NCBI GenBank assembly: GCA_030680415.1
Contig: JAUXVE010000079.1
Location: 22,382-86,381, forward strand
Length of the DNA stretch: 64,000 nucleotides
Reading direction: 5' to 3'
Source of the DNA: Rubrivivax sp.
Lineage (GTDB): Bacteria; Pseudomonadota; Gammaproteobacteria; Burkholderiales; Burkholderiaceae_C
Under the pieces are notes generated by a model, which did no database searches, was not told the origin of the DNA, and saw only the letters and a list, made by a program, of their open reading frames with translations. The position numbers and the translations under genes are program-made. How positions within the stretch are numbered: the stretch's first letter is position 1; the number at the start of each line of letters is the position of its first letter. Of this stretch, positions 1 through 8,711 are shown in pieces.

Positions 1-1
1 G

Positions 2-421
2 CTGCACGCCGTCCTTGATCGACGAAAAGTGGAACTGGGCAACAACGCCCAGGGCATCCTCGGCTACGTGGTGCGCTGGGTCGACCAGGGCGTGGGCTGC
101 TCCAAGGTGCCCGACATCCACAACGTCGGCCTGATGGAAGACCACGCCACGCTGCGCATCAGCAGCCAGCACATGGCCAACTGGCTGCACCATGGCGTGG
201 TGACCAAGGATCAGGTTCGCGCCACGCTCAGGCGCATGGCCAAGGTCGTCGACAAGCAGAACGCCGGTGACCCGATGTACCGGCCGATGGCCGGGCGCTT
301 CAAGGAGAGCGCGGCCTTCCAGGCGGCGAGCGACCTCGTGTTCAAGGGGCAGGCGCAGCCGAGCGGGTACACCGAGCCGCTGCTGCATGCGTGGCGGTTG
401 AAGGTGAAAACCGCCTGCTGA
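2..421 (+). CDS. glcB: Malate synthase G, C-terminal part (5' end outside window)
   Basis: Condenses glyoxylate with acetyl-CoA to malate in the glyoxylate/glycolate pathway; cytosolic. Only about the last 140 residues are here; the frame is open to the left edge, so the gene starts outside the window. The fragment holds the typical run [14 protein letters not shown] and then GCSKVPDI...[14 protein letters not shown]. By comparison with E. coli GlcB, the Cys of GCSK corresponds to Cys617 and the Asp of LMED to the catalytic base Asp631; their spacing of 14 residues is kept. It ends in TGA at 419-421. A decayed second piece of the same gene lies about 300 bp downstream (725-815). Identity is secure; only the upstream extent is unknown. 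Confidence 0.95.
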   Translation: MHAVLDRRKVELGNNAQGILGYVVRWVDQGVGCSKVPDIHNVGLMEDHATLRISSQHMANWLHHGVVTKDQVRATLRRMAKVVDKQNAGDPMYRPMAGRFKESAAFQAASDLVFKGQAQPSGYTEPLLHAWRLKVKTAC

Positions 422-428
422 ACCCGCC

Positions 429-686
429 GTGACGAAAGGCGCGGGTTTCCGGGCCTCGTGCGGCGCCTGGCTCGACCGGGTGCCGCTGCCGTGGCTGCTG
501 GCCATCGCCGCCTGGCTTGCGCTGGCACCGCTGTATCCAGAGCCGCACCTGCGGGAGAAGCTGAAGATGCTCGCCGCCGGCACGCTGGAGCGGCCGATCG
601 ACATCTTCGACCTTCTCATGCACGCCACGCCTGTGCTGCTGCTGGCCTGGCGCCTGGCGCGGCAGGCCAGCCGGCCGAGGCACTGA
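429..686 (+). CDS. Small membrane protein of unknown function
   Basis: An 85-residue protein with a GTG start 8 bp after the glcB stop. A hydrophobic segment lies at about residues 20-35 and a second near the C-terminus (residues 65-78), joined by a polar stretch containing PEPHLREKLKML and RPIDIFDLLMH. Short proteins with this pattern are common in Proteobacteria and are often labelled RND transporter in databases; that label has no support in the sequence, since an 85-residue two-helix protein cannot be an RND pump. Likely co-transcribed with glcB because of the short spacing. Function unknown. Confidence 0.6.
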   Translation: MTKGAGFRASCGAWLDRVPLPWLLAIAAWLALAPLYPEPHLREKLKMLAAGTLERPIDIFDLLMHATPVLLLAWRLARQASRPRH

Positions 687-724
687 CGGCCTGGCACGCA
701 GCGCCGCGCGCAAGACCGCGTCAG

Positions 725-815
725 GCTGCGCATCGGCAGTCCGCATAGGGCCAACTGACTGCTGCACCACGGTGTCGTGGGCAAGGATAGGCTGCGGTCC
801 ACGCCCGGGCGCATC
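725..815 (+). pseudogene. Decayed fragment of malate synthase G
   Basis: Reading the frame from 726 gives LRIGSPHRAN, a TGA stop, then LLHHGVVGKDRLRSTPGRIN. This matches the intact glcB segment at about 156-250 ([29 protein letters not shown]) residue by residue, with the Trp codon turned into TGA and one extra CTG codon. Nucleotide similarity is visible by eye across about 90 bp. It is therefore a remnant of a partial duplication or of an imported second glcB 3' end. Sequence after 815 no longer resembles glcB. Confidence 0.75.
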
Positions 816-846
816 AACGAAAGCTTCGCGTGCAGGTCGGCGCGGC

Positions 847-1306
847 AAAGGCGCGCCCGGGCAGGCCGCAGCGCTTCGCTTCGGCGGTCGGCGCTGCGCG
901 CCGACTCCCCTGCATCGGTCTCGCGGCCCGGCCGTTCGCAAGGCACAAGCGGTCCCCCGGACCGCTTGAGTCCCTGCTCACCTTCTCGGCGCCTCAGAGG
1001 CGCGCCGTGGCCTGCCCGGGCGCGCCTTTGAGGACACGTCTTTGGTGTTCGTCGCGAAGACAAATACGTTTGCCTCGCGGCAGGCGGCACCCGGTGGGGG
1101 CGATTTCTGCGGCGACGAGAAGCGCAGGCCTGGGGTCGGCGCGCGCAGCGCGCTTCGTCGGCTGACTCGTCGCGACTGTCTGAGCGGAGCGAACGCAGTG
1201 AGCGCAGCGAGTTTCGCGACGCGACCCCAGGCCGAGCATCGCAGTGAAGTCGGCGCGCAGCGCCGACCGTCGCAGCATGAGCCCCCGCCGGGTGCCGCCT
1301 GCCGCG
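847..1306. repeat. Two nested inverted-repeat sets, intergenic
   Basis: Set 1: a perfect 21-nt inverted pair, 847-867 against 1009-1029. Set 2: a 26-nt pair with one mismatch, 1076-1101 against 1281-1306, enclosing a perfect 12-nt pair, 1127-1138 (GGCCTGGGGTCG) against 1222-1233. Between the inner arms lies a run built on GAGCGNAGCGAANGCAGTGAGCGCAGCGAG-like near-repeats. All arms could fold into long stems in either strand. Such nesting suggests non-autonomous REP- or MITE-like elements rather than a terminator. No flanking target duplication was identified. Confidence 0.7.
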
Positions 1307-1367
1307 ACGCGCGAAACGATCCACACGACAGATGCGCGGGGACCATCCTATGGAGCGCGATCCCAAG

Positions 1368-1982
1368 TCAGGCCCCGCGCCCGAACACCTTGGCCAGTGC
1401 CCCATGCTTGGCCACGCGCCAGGTCGCCGGCAGGTCGCCGTTGACTTCCAGTGCCGCGTAGATCTCCCGCACGAGATCGTCGCTGGCGACCTTTGCGCTG
1501 CGCAGCTTGGCAAGCAGTCCCCAGCCGTGCCACACCGCCAGCTTGAACTCGGCCGCCAGCAGGTGCATGCCCAGGTCGTCGGTGGCCACGATGGCGCCTT
1601 TCACCAGCCCGAAGGCCAGCACGCGGCAGTCGGTCGGACCTGGCGGCGAGCCACCGCCTTGCATGTAACGCGACACGCCCTGCAGCACCGCGCCGTGCAG
1701 CACGCCGGCCGCGATGTCGATCTGCTCGCGCTCGTCGGCGCTCAGCCGCACGCGACGGGCCAGCCGTTCGGCGACGAGTTCGGCGTCGCCTTCGAACCAG
1801 GGGTAGCGAAAACGCAGGCGCGCACTGGCATGCACCTCGGCTTCCACGTCGGGCAGGATGGTGAGCACATAACGCTTCTGTCCGAAGGGCACGCCCAGCA
1901 GCGGGCGCACGCGCTTGGCCAGCCGAAGGTAGGCATTGGTGTCCAGCAGCACGGGCGTCGTGGCTGCCGGCGCGCCCGCCAT
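1368..1982 (-). CDS. PIN-domain protein (probable RNase toxin)
   Basis: A 204-residue protein starting with ATG 4 bp after the stop of the XRE/ImmA gene. The N-terminus VLLDTNAYLR places an acidic residue (D14) at the end of the first strand, as in PIN nucleases. Further acidic residues follow the PIN order: E47/E49 in PDVEAEVH, D118 in PTDCR and D135/D136 in ATDDLG. PIN domains bind Mg or Mn and cut RNA; VapC toxins are the best-known members. At 204 residues this protein is longer than a usual VapC (about 130), with extra helices at the C-terminus. It ends a three-gene operon and is the likely effector. The RNase role is inferred from fold and residues, and no target can be read from sequence. 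Confidence 0.75.
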   Translation of the reverse strand: MAGAPAATTPVLLDTNAYLRLAKRVRPLLGVPFGQKRYVLTILPDVEAEVHASARLRFRYPWFEGDAELVAERLARRVRLSADEREQIDIAAGVLHGAVLQGVSRYMQGGGSPPGPTDCRVLAFGLVKGAIVATDDLGMHLLAAEFKLAVWHGWGLLAKLRSAKVASDDLVREIYAALEVNGDLPATWRVAKHGALAKVFGRGA

Positions 1983-1986
1983 CGCT

Positions 1987-3165
1987 TCAACCCCGGGTCA
2001 GCGCGTGGTGCAGCGCGGTGGCGTCGGCCAGCGAGATGTCCAGCAATTGCTGCACATACCCCGGCCCGGTGCCCTGCGCCTTCAGCAGCCGGCGCAGCGC
2101 GTTGAAGAACTCGCTGCCAAAGGTGCTGTGCGCCGCCGCCACGTAGGTGGCGGGCTCGGGCGGCAGCGGATCGAAAAGAATCTTGCTCACCCGCTGGCCG
2201 CGGCGCGCATTGCGCACGGCGTGGATGTCGGTCTTTTCGTCGAGCGGCAGCGCCGGCTCGTCCGAGGCCGCGGCATGGGTCTGCACTTCACGGAAGACCG
2301 TGTACAGCGAGATCTGGTGCTCGCGAGCATGGCGCTGCAGCACAGCCACCCTCTCGGCCTTGTGGTGCGCGGCGGCCGCCTCGCGGTAGGCGACTGCGGC
2401 CAGCGGCTGCGGAAAGAGCAGCGCGCTGGCGAACGCATCGGCGAAATCCTCGCCTTCGTTCGTGCCGGCCAGCGCCGGCGTGTAGACATGGGCCAATTCG
2501 TGCGCCATCCAGAACTTGAAGTCCTCGATGTAGGTGTCGAGGTTCAGGTAGATGAAGGTCACGCGCTGCGCCGGCAGCAGGATGTGCAAAGCGTTGTCGT
2601 GGCGTTGCCGTTCGCCCCAGAGCACAGGCACGAGGAAGGCGTCGTTCGCGGCGAACTCGGTGATCAGTGTGGAGTAGTCGAGCACCGCACGAGGGCCAAT
2701 GCCAAGCTTCTCGCGTGTCTGCGCTGTGGCGCGCTGCAGGTCGGCGTAGGCGATCGAGGGCTGGCTGATGGCCGTGCGCAGCGCCCGCAGGGGTTGCAGG
2801 TGGGGCACCAGGGGCTCCAGGAGCGCGCCCATCGCCAGGGCCTTGGCGATGTGGGCTTCGGTCGTCTTCGTGGCGGCCCGACGCCGGAACGCCACGATCG
2901 GACGCATGCCTTGCGCCGCCGGCGACGCGGCCGTGAGTTGGTCGAAGGGCAGCTTGAGCGTCGTCGCCAGACGCAACAGCTTATCGGGGCGCGGGAAGTC
3001 GTCACCCTGGAGCCAGTTGGTCACCGACTGGGCGGTGACGCCGACCTGTTCGGCCAGTTCCTTCTGGGTCCAGCCCTTGGCCTGCAGGGCTTGCCTGACG
3101 GCTTCGGCTTGAAGGACTCGTTGCATCAGGGGGTGGATTGTCGTCGGAAAGTCGGCATGGATCAA
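1987..3165 (-). CDS. XRE-type HTH protein fused to ImmA/IrrE metalloprotease domain
   Basis: 392 residues if started at the TTG at 3165, or 379 from the ATG at 3126. The TTG overlaps the upstream gene's stop (TTGA), which favours coupled translation from it; neither start has a clear Shine-Dalgarno sequence. An XRE-like helix-turn-helix lies at about residues 15-77 (GWTQKELAEQVGVTAQSVTNWL). The C-terminal half has the zinc-protease motif HELAH at 222-226, followed by a downstream acidic ligand region (EDFADAFASALLFP), the pattern of the ImmA/IrrE family (COG2856). ImmA cleaves the ICEBs1 repressor and IrrE/PprI cleaves DdrO, so a regulated proteolytic switch is plausible. Here it probably represses its own operon and may act on the upstream small protein. 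The arrangement resembles a toxin-antitoxin locus with the PIN protein. Confidence 0.85.
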   Translation of the reverse strand: MIHADFPTTIHPLMQRVLQAEAVRQALQAKGWTQKELAEQVGVTAQSVTNWLQGDDFPRPDKLLRLATTLKLPFDQLTAASPAAQGMRPIVAFRRRAATKTTEAHIAKALAMGALLEPLVPHLQPLRALRTAISQPSIAYADLQRATAQTREKLGIGPRAVLDYSTLITEFAANDAFLVPVLWGERQRHDNALHILLPAQRVTFIYLNLDTYIEDFKFWMAHELAHVYTPALAGTNEGEDFADAFASALLFPQPLAAVAYREAAAAHHKAERVAVLQRHAREHQISLYTVFREVQTHAAASDEPALPLDEKTDIHAVRNARRGQRVSKILFDPLPPEPATYVAAAHSTFGSEFFNALRRLLKAQGTGPGYVQQLLDISLADATALHHALTRG

Positions 3166-3179
3166 CTTTGATCAAGTTT
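3160..3179. promoter_or_regulatory. Tandem 10-bp repeat, possible operator
   Basis: Two adjacent copies of GATCAASTTT at 3160-3169 and 3170-3179, differing only at the seventh base. A 10-bp period puts both on the same helix face, as expected for a dimeric DNA-binding protein. They span the end of the antitoxin-like gene and the start of the XRE/ImmA gene. Control by the XRE domain is inferred. Confidence 0.35.
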
Positions 3180-3401
3180 TGACCCTTGACACGCATCAGG
3201 CGCTGGTGCGACCCGCCCCGCCAGGTTGTAGCGGGAAAGCGCACGCTCCACGTCTCGTCCATCGGCAAAGTCACCGGCATCGGCGGCCGCCACCGCGGCC
3301 TTCAGATCCTCGACCTGAGATGCGCGCCAGGTCGGCGCGCGGTGGATCCGAACTTCGGACAGGTTGGCGGAAGCCTGCGTGCACTTCAACGTGGTTGCCA
3401 T
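3162..3401 (-). CDS. Small antitoxin-like protein heading the PIN/XRE operon
   Basis: 79 residues from the ATG at 3401, which is preceded by GGGAAG at good Shine-Dalgarno distance; an in-frame ATG at 3431 would add 10 residues but lacks that site. The stop overlaps the TTG start of the XRE/ImmA gene by 4 bp. The region LKAAVAAADAGDFADGRDVERALSRY resembles the helical tail of small antitoxins, which often end in a (A/E)AGDFxxxxEVExxxxRY pattern. The N-terminal part (MATTLKCTQASANLSEVRIHR) is not a clear ribbon-helix-helix or AbrB domain. First gene of the operon, so probably made in excess. Its role as antitoxin or protease substrate is inference. Confidence 0.5.
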   Translation of the reverse strand: MATTLKCTQASANLSEVRIHRAPTWRASQVEDLKAAVAAADAGDFADGRDVERALSRYNLAGRVAPAPDACQGSKLDQS

Positions 3402-3431
3402 GTCACTTCCCGGTTTGTGCTGCGCGGTCAT

Positions 3432-3443
3432 GCAATGTATTGC
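3432..3443. promoter_or_regulatory. Palindrome upstream of the antitoxin-like gene
   Basis: GCAAT-GT-ATTGC, a 5-bp inverted repeat with a 2-bp spacer, 31-42 bp upstream of the ATG at 3401, where a promoter of the minus-strand operon would lie. It is AT-richer than its surroundings. Suitable as an autoregulatory operator; this is inference. Confidence 0.35.
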
Positions 3444-3576
3444 GTTGCGCGACTCGATGGCCAGCAGGTGCCCATCAGCCCGGGCGCATCGGGCGCCCTA
3501 ACAAGTCCCGATAGGCAAGACCCGCGTGCTGCGGCTATCGTGCGGCCCAGTCGAACCGCCTTTCGGAGACCGCCCG

Positions 3577-4923
3577 ATGCCGCACCGCCCCCTTTCCCGC
3601 GTCCGTCGCCTTGCACTCACCTTGGCCGCGGCCGCATTCACTGCGTCCACCAGCCACGCCGGCACCGTCACCGTCGTCACCTCCTTCCCCAAGGAGCTGA
3701 CGCAGGCCTACAAGTCGGCCTTCGAGAAGGCCAACCCGGGCATCAAGGTCGAGATCCTGAACAAGAACACGGTGCAGGGCATCGCCTACGTGCGTGAACT
3801 GCCGCCGGGGCAGCGGCCCGACGTGTTCTGGGCCTCGGCGCCCGACGCCTTCGAGGTGCTGGCCGGGCAGAACCTGCTCGAAAACGTCGCCGACCTGGCC
3901 AACAAGGCGGCGCCGGCCAAGGTCGGCAACTACCCCATCAACAACCCGAAGGGTCTGTACCTGGGCCAGGCGCTGGCCGGCTACGGGCTGATGTGGAACA
4001 CGCGCTACATGGCGGCCAACAAGCTGCCGGCGCCGGCGCAGTGGGCCGACCTGATGAAGCCCCAGTACTTCGGCCATGTCGCGATGAGTTCACCGTCGCG
4101 TTCCGGCACCACCCACCTCACCGTGGAAACGGTGCTGCAGGGCGAAGGCTGGGACAAGGGCTGGTCGCAGATGCTGCAGATCGCCGGCAACTGCGCTGCC
4201 ATCACCGAGCGCAGCTTCGGCGTGCCCGACGGTGTCAACAACGGCCAGTTCGGCATCGGCCTGGTGATCGACTTCTTCGGCCTGGCGGGCAAGTACTCGG
4301 GCTTCCCGGTCGAGTTCGTCTATCCCAACGTGACGGCCGTGGTGCCGGCCAACATCGGGCTCGTCGCCGGCGGCAAGAACAGCGCCGAGGCGAAGAAATT
4401 CATCGCCTACACGGTGTCGGCCGAGGGCCAGGAACTGCTGCTCGACCCCAAGATCTCGCGCCTGCCGATCCTGCCGCCCGAGGCCATGAAGGGCAAGGTG
4501 CCGGCGGGTTACCCGAACGCCTTCGAGATCGCCAAGCGCGCCAAGGTGAGCTTCGACTCCGAACTCTCGGAGTCACGCTACAACGTCGTCTCGGCGATGT
4601 TCGACCAGACCATCACTTTCCGCCTCAAGGACCTGCAGGCCGCCACCCGGGCCATCCATGCCGCCGAGGCAGCGCTGGCGAAGAAGCCCAATCCGGCCGC
4701 CGGGGCGCTGGTCAGGCAGGCACGCGACCTGGCGTTCTCGCCGGTGGTCGGCGCCGGCATGGCCGGCAACAAGGACTTCCTGGCCCTCTTCACCGCCAAC
4801 AAGAAGAACGCCGCCGTGAACAAGCAGGTCACCGGCCTGGAAGACAGCTGGAACCGCCACGCGCAGGACAACTACCAGCGCGCCCGGCAGCTCGCCGAGC
4901 AGGCGCTGGCCGGCGCGCGGTAA
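3577..4923 (+). CDS. ABC transporter periplasmic solute-binding protein (ferric iron type)
   Basis: 448 residues from the ATG at 3577, chosen because it opens a typical signal peptide (two Arg, then LALTLAAAAFTAS, with likely cleavage after SHA). GGAG lies upstream. The mature protein begins GTVTVVTSFPKELTQAYK, the first strand of class II extracellular binding proteins of the iron/polyamine/phosphonate group. It is about 100 residues longer than FbpA, the extra part being a helical C-terminal region. It captures the substrate in the periplasm and hands it to the permease encoded 6 bp downstream. The substrate cannot be fixed from sequence: ferric iron is likeliest by family, with 2-aminoethylphosphonate as an alternative. 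Confidence 0.85.
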   Translation: MPHRPLSRVRRLALTLAAAAFTASTSHAGTVTVVTSFPKELTQAYKSAFEKANPGIKVEILNKNTVQGIAYVRELPPGQRPDVFWASAPDAFEVLAGQNLLENVADLANKAAPAKVGNYPINNPKGLYLGQALAGYGLMWNTRYMAANKLPAPAQWADLMKPQYFGHVAMSSPSRSGTTHLTVETVLQGEGWDKGWSQMLQIAGNCAAITERSFGVPDGVNNGQFGIGLVIDFFGLAGKYSGFPVEFVYPNVTAVVPANIGLVAGGKNSAEAKKFIAYTVSAEGQELLLDPKISRLPILPPEAMKGKVPAGYPNAFEIAKRAKVSFDSELSESRYNVVSAMFDQTITFRLKDLQAATRAIHAAEAALAKKPNPAAGALVRQARDLAFSPVVGAGMAGNKDFLALFTANKKNAAVNKQVTGLEDSWNRHAQDNYQRARQLAEQALAGAR

Positions 4924-4929
4924 GGCGTC

Positions 4930-6650
4930 TTGCTCGCGTCGTTCGGGCGTGCGGGGGCCGCCGGCGTGCGGCCCGGGGTGTGGCTGGCCGGCGCCGCGGT
5001 GCTGGCCTTCCTGCTGCTGTTCCTGGTGCTGCCGGTGGGGCGCGTCTTCATCACCGCCTTCCTGGACGCCGACGGCGGTTTCACGCTCGGCCACGTCGGC
5101 ACCTTCTTCGACCAGGCGCTGATGCGCGAGTCCTTCTTCAACAGCCTGTACGTGGCCGTGATGTCGGCCGTCTGGGCGGCGCTGATCGCGGTGCCGCTGG
5201 CCTATTTCACGGTGCGCTTCGACTTCCGCGGCGCGCTGCTGATCCAGACCCTGGGCGTGCTGCCGCTGATCATGCCGCCCTTCGTCGGCGCGGTGGCGCT
5301 GCAGCTGATCTTCGGCCGCTCGGGTGCGATCAACCTGCTGCTGGGTGAACACCTCGGCTTCACGCTGCCGATCATGGACGGCCTCAACGGCGTCGTCTTC
5401 GTCGAGGCCATCCACTACTTTCCCTTCATCCTGATGAACCTCACGGTGGCGCTGCGCAACATCGACGGCGCCATGGAGGAAGCCGCGCTCAACCTCGGCT
5501 GCAAGGGCTGGCGCCTCTTCTGGCGTGTCATCTTCCCGCTCGGCGCACCCGGCTTCGTGGCCGGCGCTTCGCTGGTCTTCGTGAAGGTCTTCGACGACCT
5601 CGGCACACCACTGGTGATGGGCCAGACCAACCTGCTGGCGCCGCAGGCCTACCTGCGCATCACGCAGGTCGGGCTGGAAGACCCGCTGGGCTACGTCATC
5701 AGCGTCATCATGATCGTCTTCAGCATCGCCGCCATGGCGCTGTCGGCGCGGGCACTGAAGGGCCGCGACTACGCCACGCTGCAAAAGGGCGGCGCCGGCG
5801 TGCAGCGCCGGCGCCTGACGCCGCTGGCTTCCGTGGCGGCGTACGGCTGGATCGGCCTCGTGCTGCTGCTCGTGCTGTCGCCGCACGTCGGCGTGCTGCT
5901 GCTGTCGTTCGCGCAGGTCTGGAGCTACTCGCCGCTGCCCGACGCCTACACGCTGGCGCACTACGCCACGGTGTTCCAGGACTCCAGCGGCATGATCCGC
6001 AACACGCTGCTGTACTGCGGCCTGGCGGCGGGACTGGATGTCGTGCTCGGCGTGACCATCGCCTACCTGATGCTGCGCACCACGCTGCCGGCGCGGCAGT
6101 GGCTGGACTGGATCGCCACCGCGTCGCTGGCGGTGCCGGGCATCGTGCTGGCCATCGGCTACCTGCGGCTGTACAAGGGCATGCTGATCCCGGGCACCGA
6201 AGTGCTGTTCACCGGCACCTGGGTCATGATCATGCTGGCCTACGCGGTGCGCCGCCTGCCCTATGCGCTGCGCTCGTGCGTGGCGGCGCTGCAGCAGGTG
6301 CACGTGAGCCTGGAAGAGGCCGCCGAGAGCGTGGGCGCGACCAAGCTGCGCACCATCCGCCGTGTCGTCGTGCCGCTGATGGCCGGCGGCATCCTGGCCG
6401 GTTTCGTGACCAGCTTCATCACCGCGGCAGTGGAGCTGTCGGCGACCATCCTGCTGACCTCGGCCGAATCGCAGGCGCCCATGAGCTACGGCATCTACCT
6501 CTACATGCAAAGCGTGGCCGGGCGCGGCCCGGGCGCGGCGCTGGGCGTGCTGGCGATCGCCGTGGTGGCGGTTGGCACCTACATCTCGCACGTGGTGGTG
6601 GAGCGCACCGGCCAGCGCTTTGCGGCGCTGCCGGCCGTGGGAGAGAAGGC

Positions 6651-6654
<4 letters not shown>
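4930..6654 (+). CDS. ABC transporter permease, two fused membrane domains
   Basis: 574 residues, TTG start with TAAGG upstream (shared with the preceding stop). It carries two tandem binding-protein-dependent permease domains. Each has an EAA loop that docks the ATPase: EEAALNLGCKGWRLFWR in the first half and EEAAESVGATKLRTIRR in the second. Around a dozen membrane helices are visible. Fused double permeases of this size are typical of FbpB/PhnV-type importers. The stop overlaps the ATG of the ATPase gene (ATGA), so the three genes form one unit. Confidence 0.87.
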
Positions 6655-7736
<1,082 letters not shown>

Positions 7737-7743
7737 CGCCGGT

Positions 7744-7765
7744 GGCGCCCGAGGCCACGGGCGCC
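7744..7765. terminator. Hairpin between convergent genes
   Basis: Perfect 8-bp stem GGCGCCCG / CGGGCGCC with a 6-base loop, filling nearly all of the 29-bp gap between the ABC ATPase stop and the HIT-gene stop. No T-run follows on either strand, so termination is probable only from its position. Confidence 0.4.
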
Positions 7766-8185
7766 CTACGGTGACCCGGCGGCCGGCACCTGCAGCCGCG
7801 CTGCCAGCTCGCGCAGGCGCTCGATGCCCGGCTCCTTGCGTGGCCAGCTCAGCTCGACGCCGTCGCCGGCATGGCGCGGCAGCACATGCAGGTGCAGGTG
7901 CGGCACCGTCTGCCAGCCAGCAGGCCGGTTGGCCTGCAGCACGGTGATGCCTTCCGGCGCGAAGGCCGCCTGCACCGCCAGCGCGATGCGGCGTGCGGCG
8001 CGCATCAGCGCCGCGGCCTCGTCGTCGCTGCAGTCCAGCAGCGTCGCGCGCGGCGCCTTGGTGGCGACGATGACGTGGCCGTCGTTGACCTGACCCGCGT
8101 CCATGAAGGCGAAGACGAATTCGTCCTCATAGACCTTGGCGCAGGGCAGTTCGCCGTGCAGCAGCTTTTCGAACAGGGTGCTCAT
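7766..8185 (-). CDS. HIT family protein (nucleotide hydrolase/transferase)
   Basis: 139 residues from the ATG at 8185; an in-frame start 33 bp upstream would add a tail not typical of the family. The defining histidine triad is H96, H98, H100 in HLHLHVLPR, preceded by the conserved QANRPAGWQTVPH region. HIT proteins hydrolyse AMP-linked phosphoramidates or dinucleoside polyphosphates through the central His. Cytosolic; substrate not predictable. Transcribed towards the ABC transporter operon, with the DksA-type gene upstream on the same strand. Confidence 0.9.
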   Translation of the reverse strand: MSTLFEKLLHGELPCAKVYEDEFVFAFMDAGQVNDGHVIVATKAPRATLLDCSDDEAAALMRAARRIALAVQAAFAPEGITVLQANRPAGWQTVPHLHLHVLPRHAGDGVELSWPRKEPGIERLRELAARLQVPAAGSP

Positions 8186-8237
8186 GGAGCCATATCGTCG
8201 CACGGGTGCGGCCGGCAAACGCTGCCGGCCACGCGGA

Positions 8238-8609
8238 TCAGCGCGTTTTCTCGCGCAGCGCCTCGCAGGCCACGCAACGCAATGCGTGCGGCTCGATCTT
8301 CAGACGGTCGAACGGGATCCCGGCACCGCAGTCGACGCATAGGCCGTAGTCGTCATCGTGCACCCGCGCCAGCGCGCGGCCCAGGGCCGCCATCTCCTGC
8401 GCATCCAGGTCGGACAGCGCCATGTCCACCTCGCGATCCATGGCCCGCTGCGGCGCGTCGTCGTAGTCCTGCGCCAGCACGTCGCGCGCATGTTCACTGC
8501 GCGTGCGACCCTCCTGGTGTACGTCCAGTTGCTGGCTTAAACGGCGCTGGCGCAACTCCAGTTCGGACTCCAGCAAGGCGCGCTGGCCGCTCGTAAGGTG
8601 GGTGCTCAT
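8238..8609 (-). CDS. DksA/TraR-type zinc finger protein
   Basis: 123 residues from the ATG at 8609, chosen because AAGGAG stands 9 bases upstream; the longer frame has no such site. The C-terminal C4 zinc finger is C91-x2-C94 and C112-x2-C115. The central part is a predicted coiled coil with acidic residues near its tip (DREVDMALSDLDAQE). DksA-like proteins bind in the secondary channel of RNA polymerase and alter promoter response with ppGpp. Shorter than DksA (about 150), so better called a DksA/TraR family member than dksA itself. Confidence 0.87.
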   Translation of the reverse strand: MSTHLTSGQRALLESELELRQRRLSQQLDVHQEGRTRSEHARDVLAQDYDDAPQRAMDREVDMALSDLDAQEMAALGRALARVHDDDYGLCVDCGAGIPFDRLKIEPHALRCVACEALREKTR

Positions 8610-8711
8610 GGCGCTGGTCTCCTTCCTGCGCATCATGCGCCATGCCGGCAAGGCCCGGGCTGACAAATGTCAAGCCACCCGCCGCGGCTGCCAGAATGGG
8701 CGCATACGACC

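Larger units (their letters stand above)
687..1367. other. Gene-free stretch holding a glcB remnant and nested inverted repeats
   Basis: No intact gene is supported in these 681 bases, though several GC-driven open frames cross it. It contains a decayed copy of part of glcB (725-815) and two sets of inverted repeats (847-1029 and 1076-1306). I see no transposase fragment. The following gene is on the minus strand and ends at 1368. Confidence 0.6.

Noticed and set aside
4573..6591. 672-codon minus-strand frame over the ABC permease
   Set aside because: Shadow of the permease gene; translated product is Arg/His/Gln-rich without motifs.
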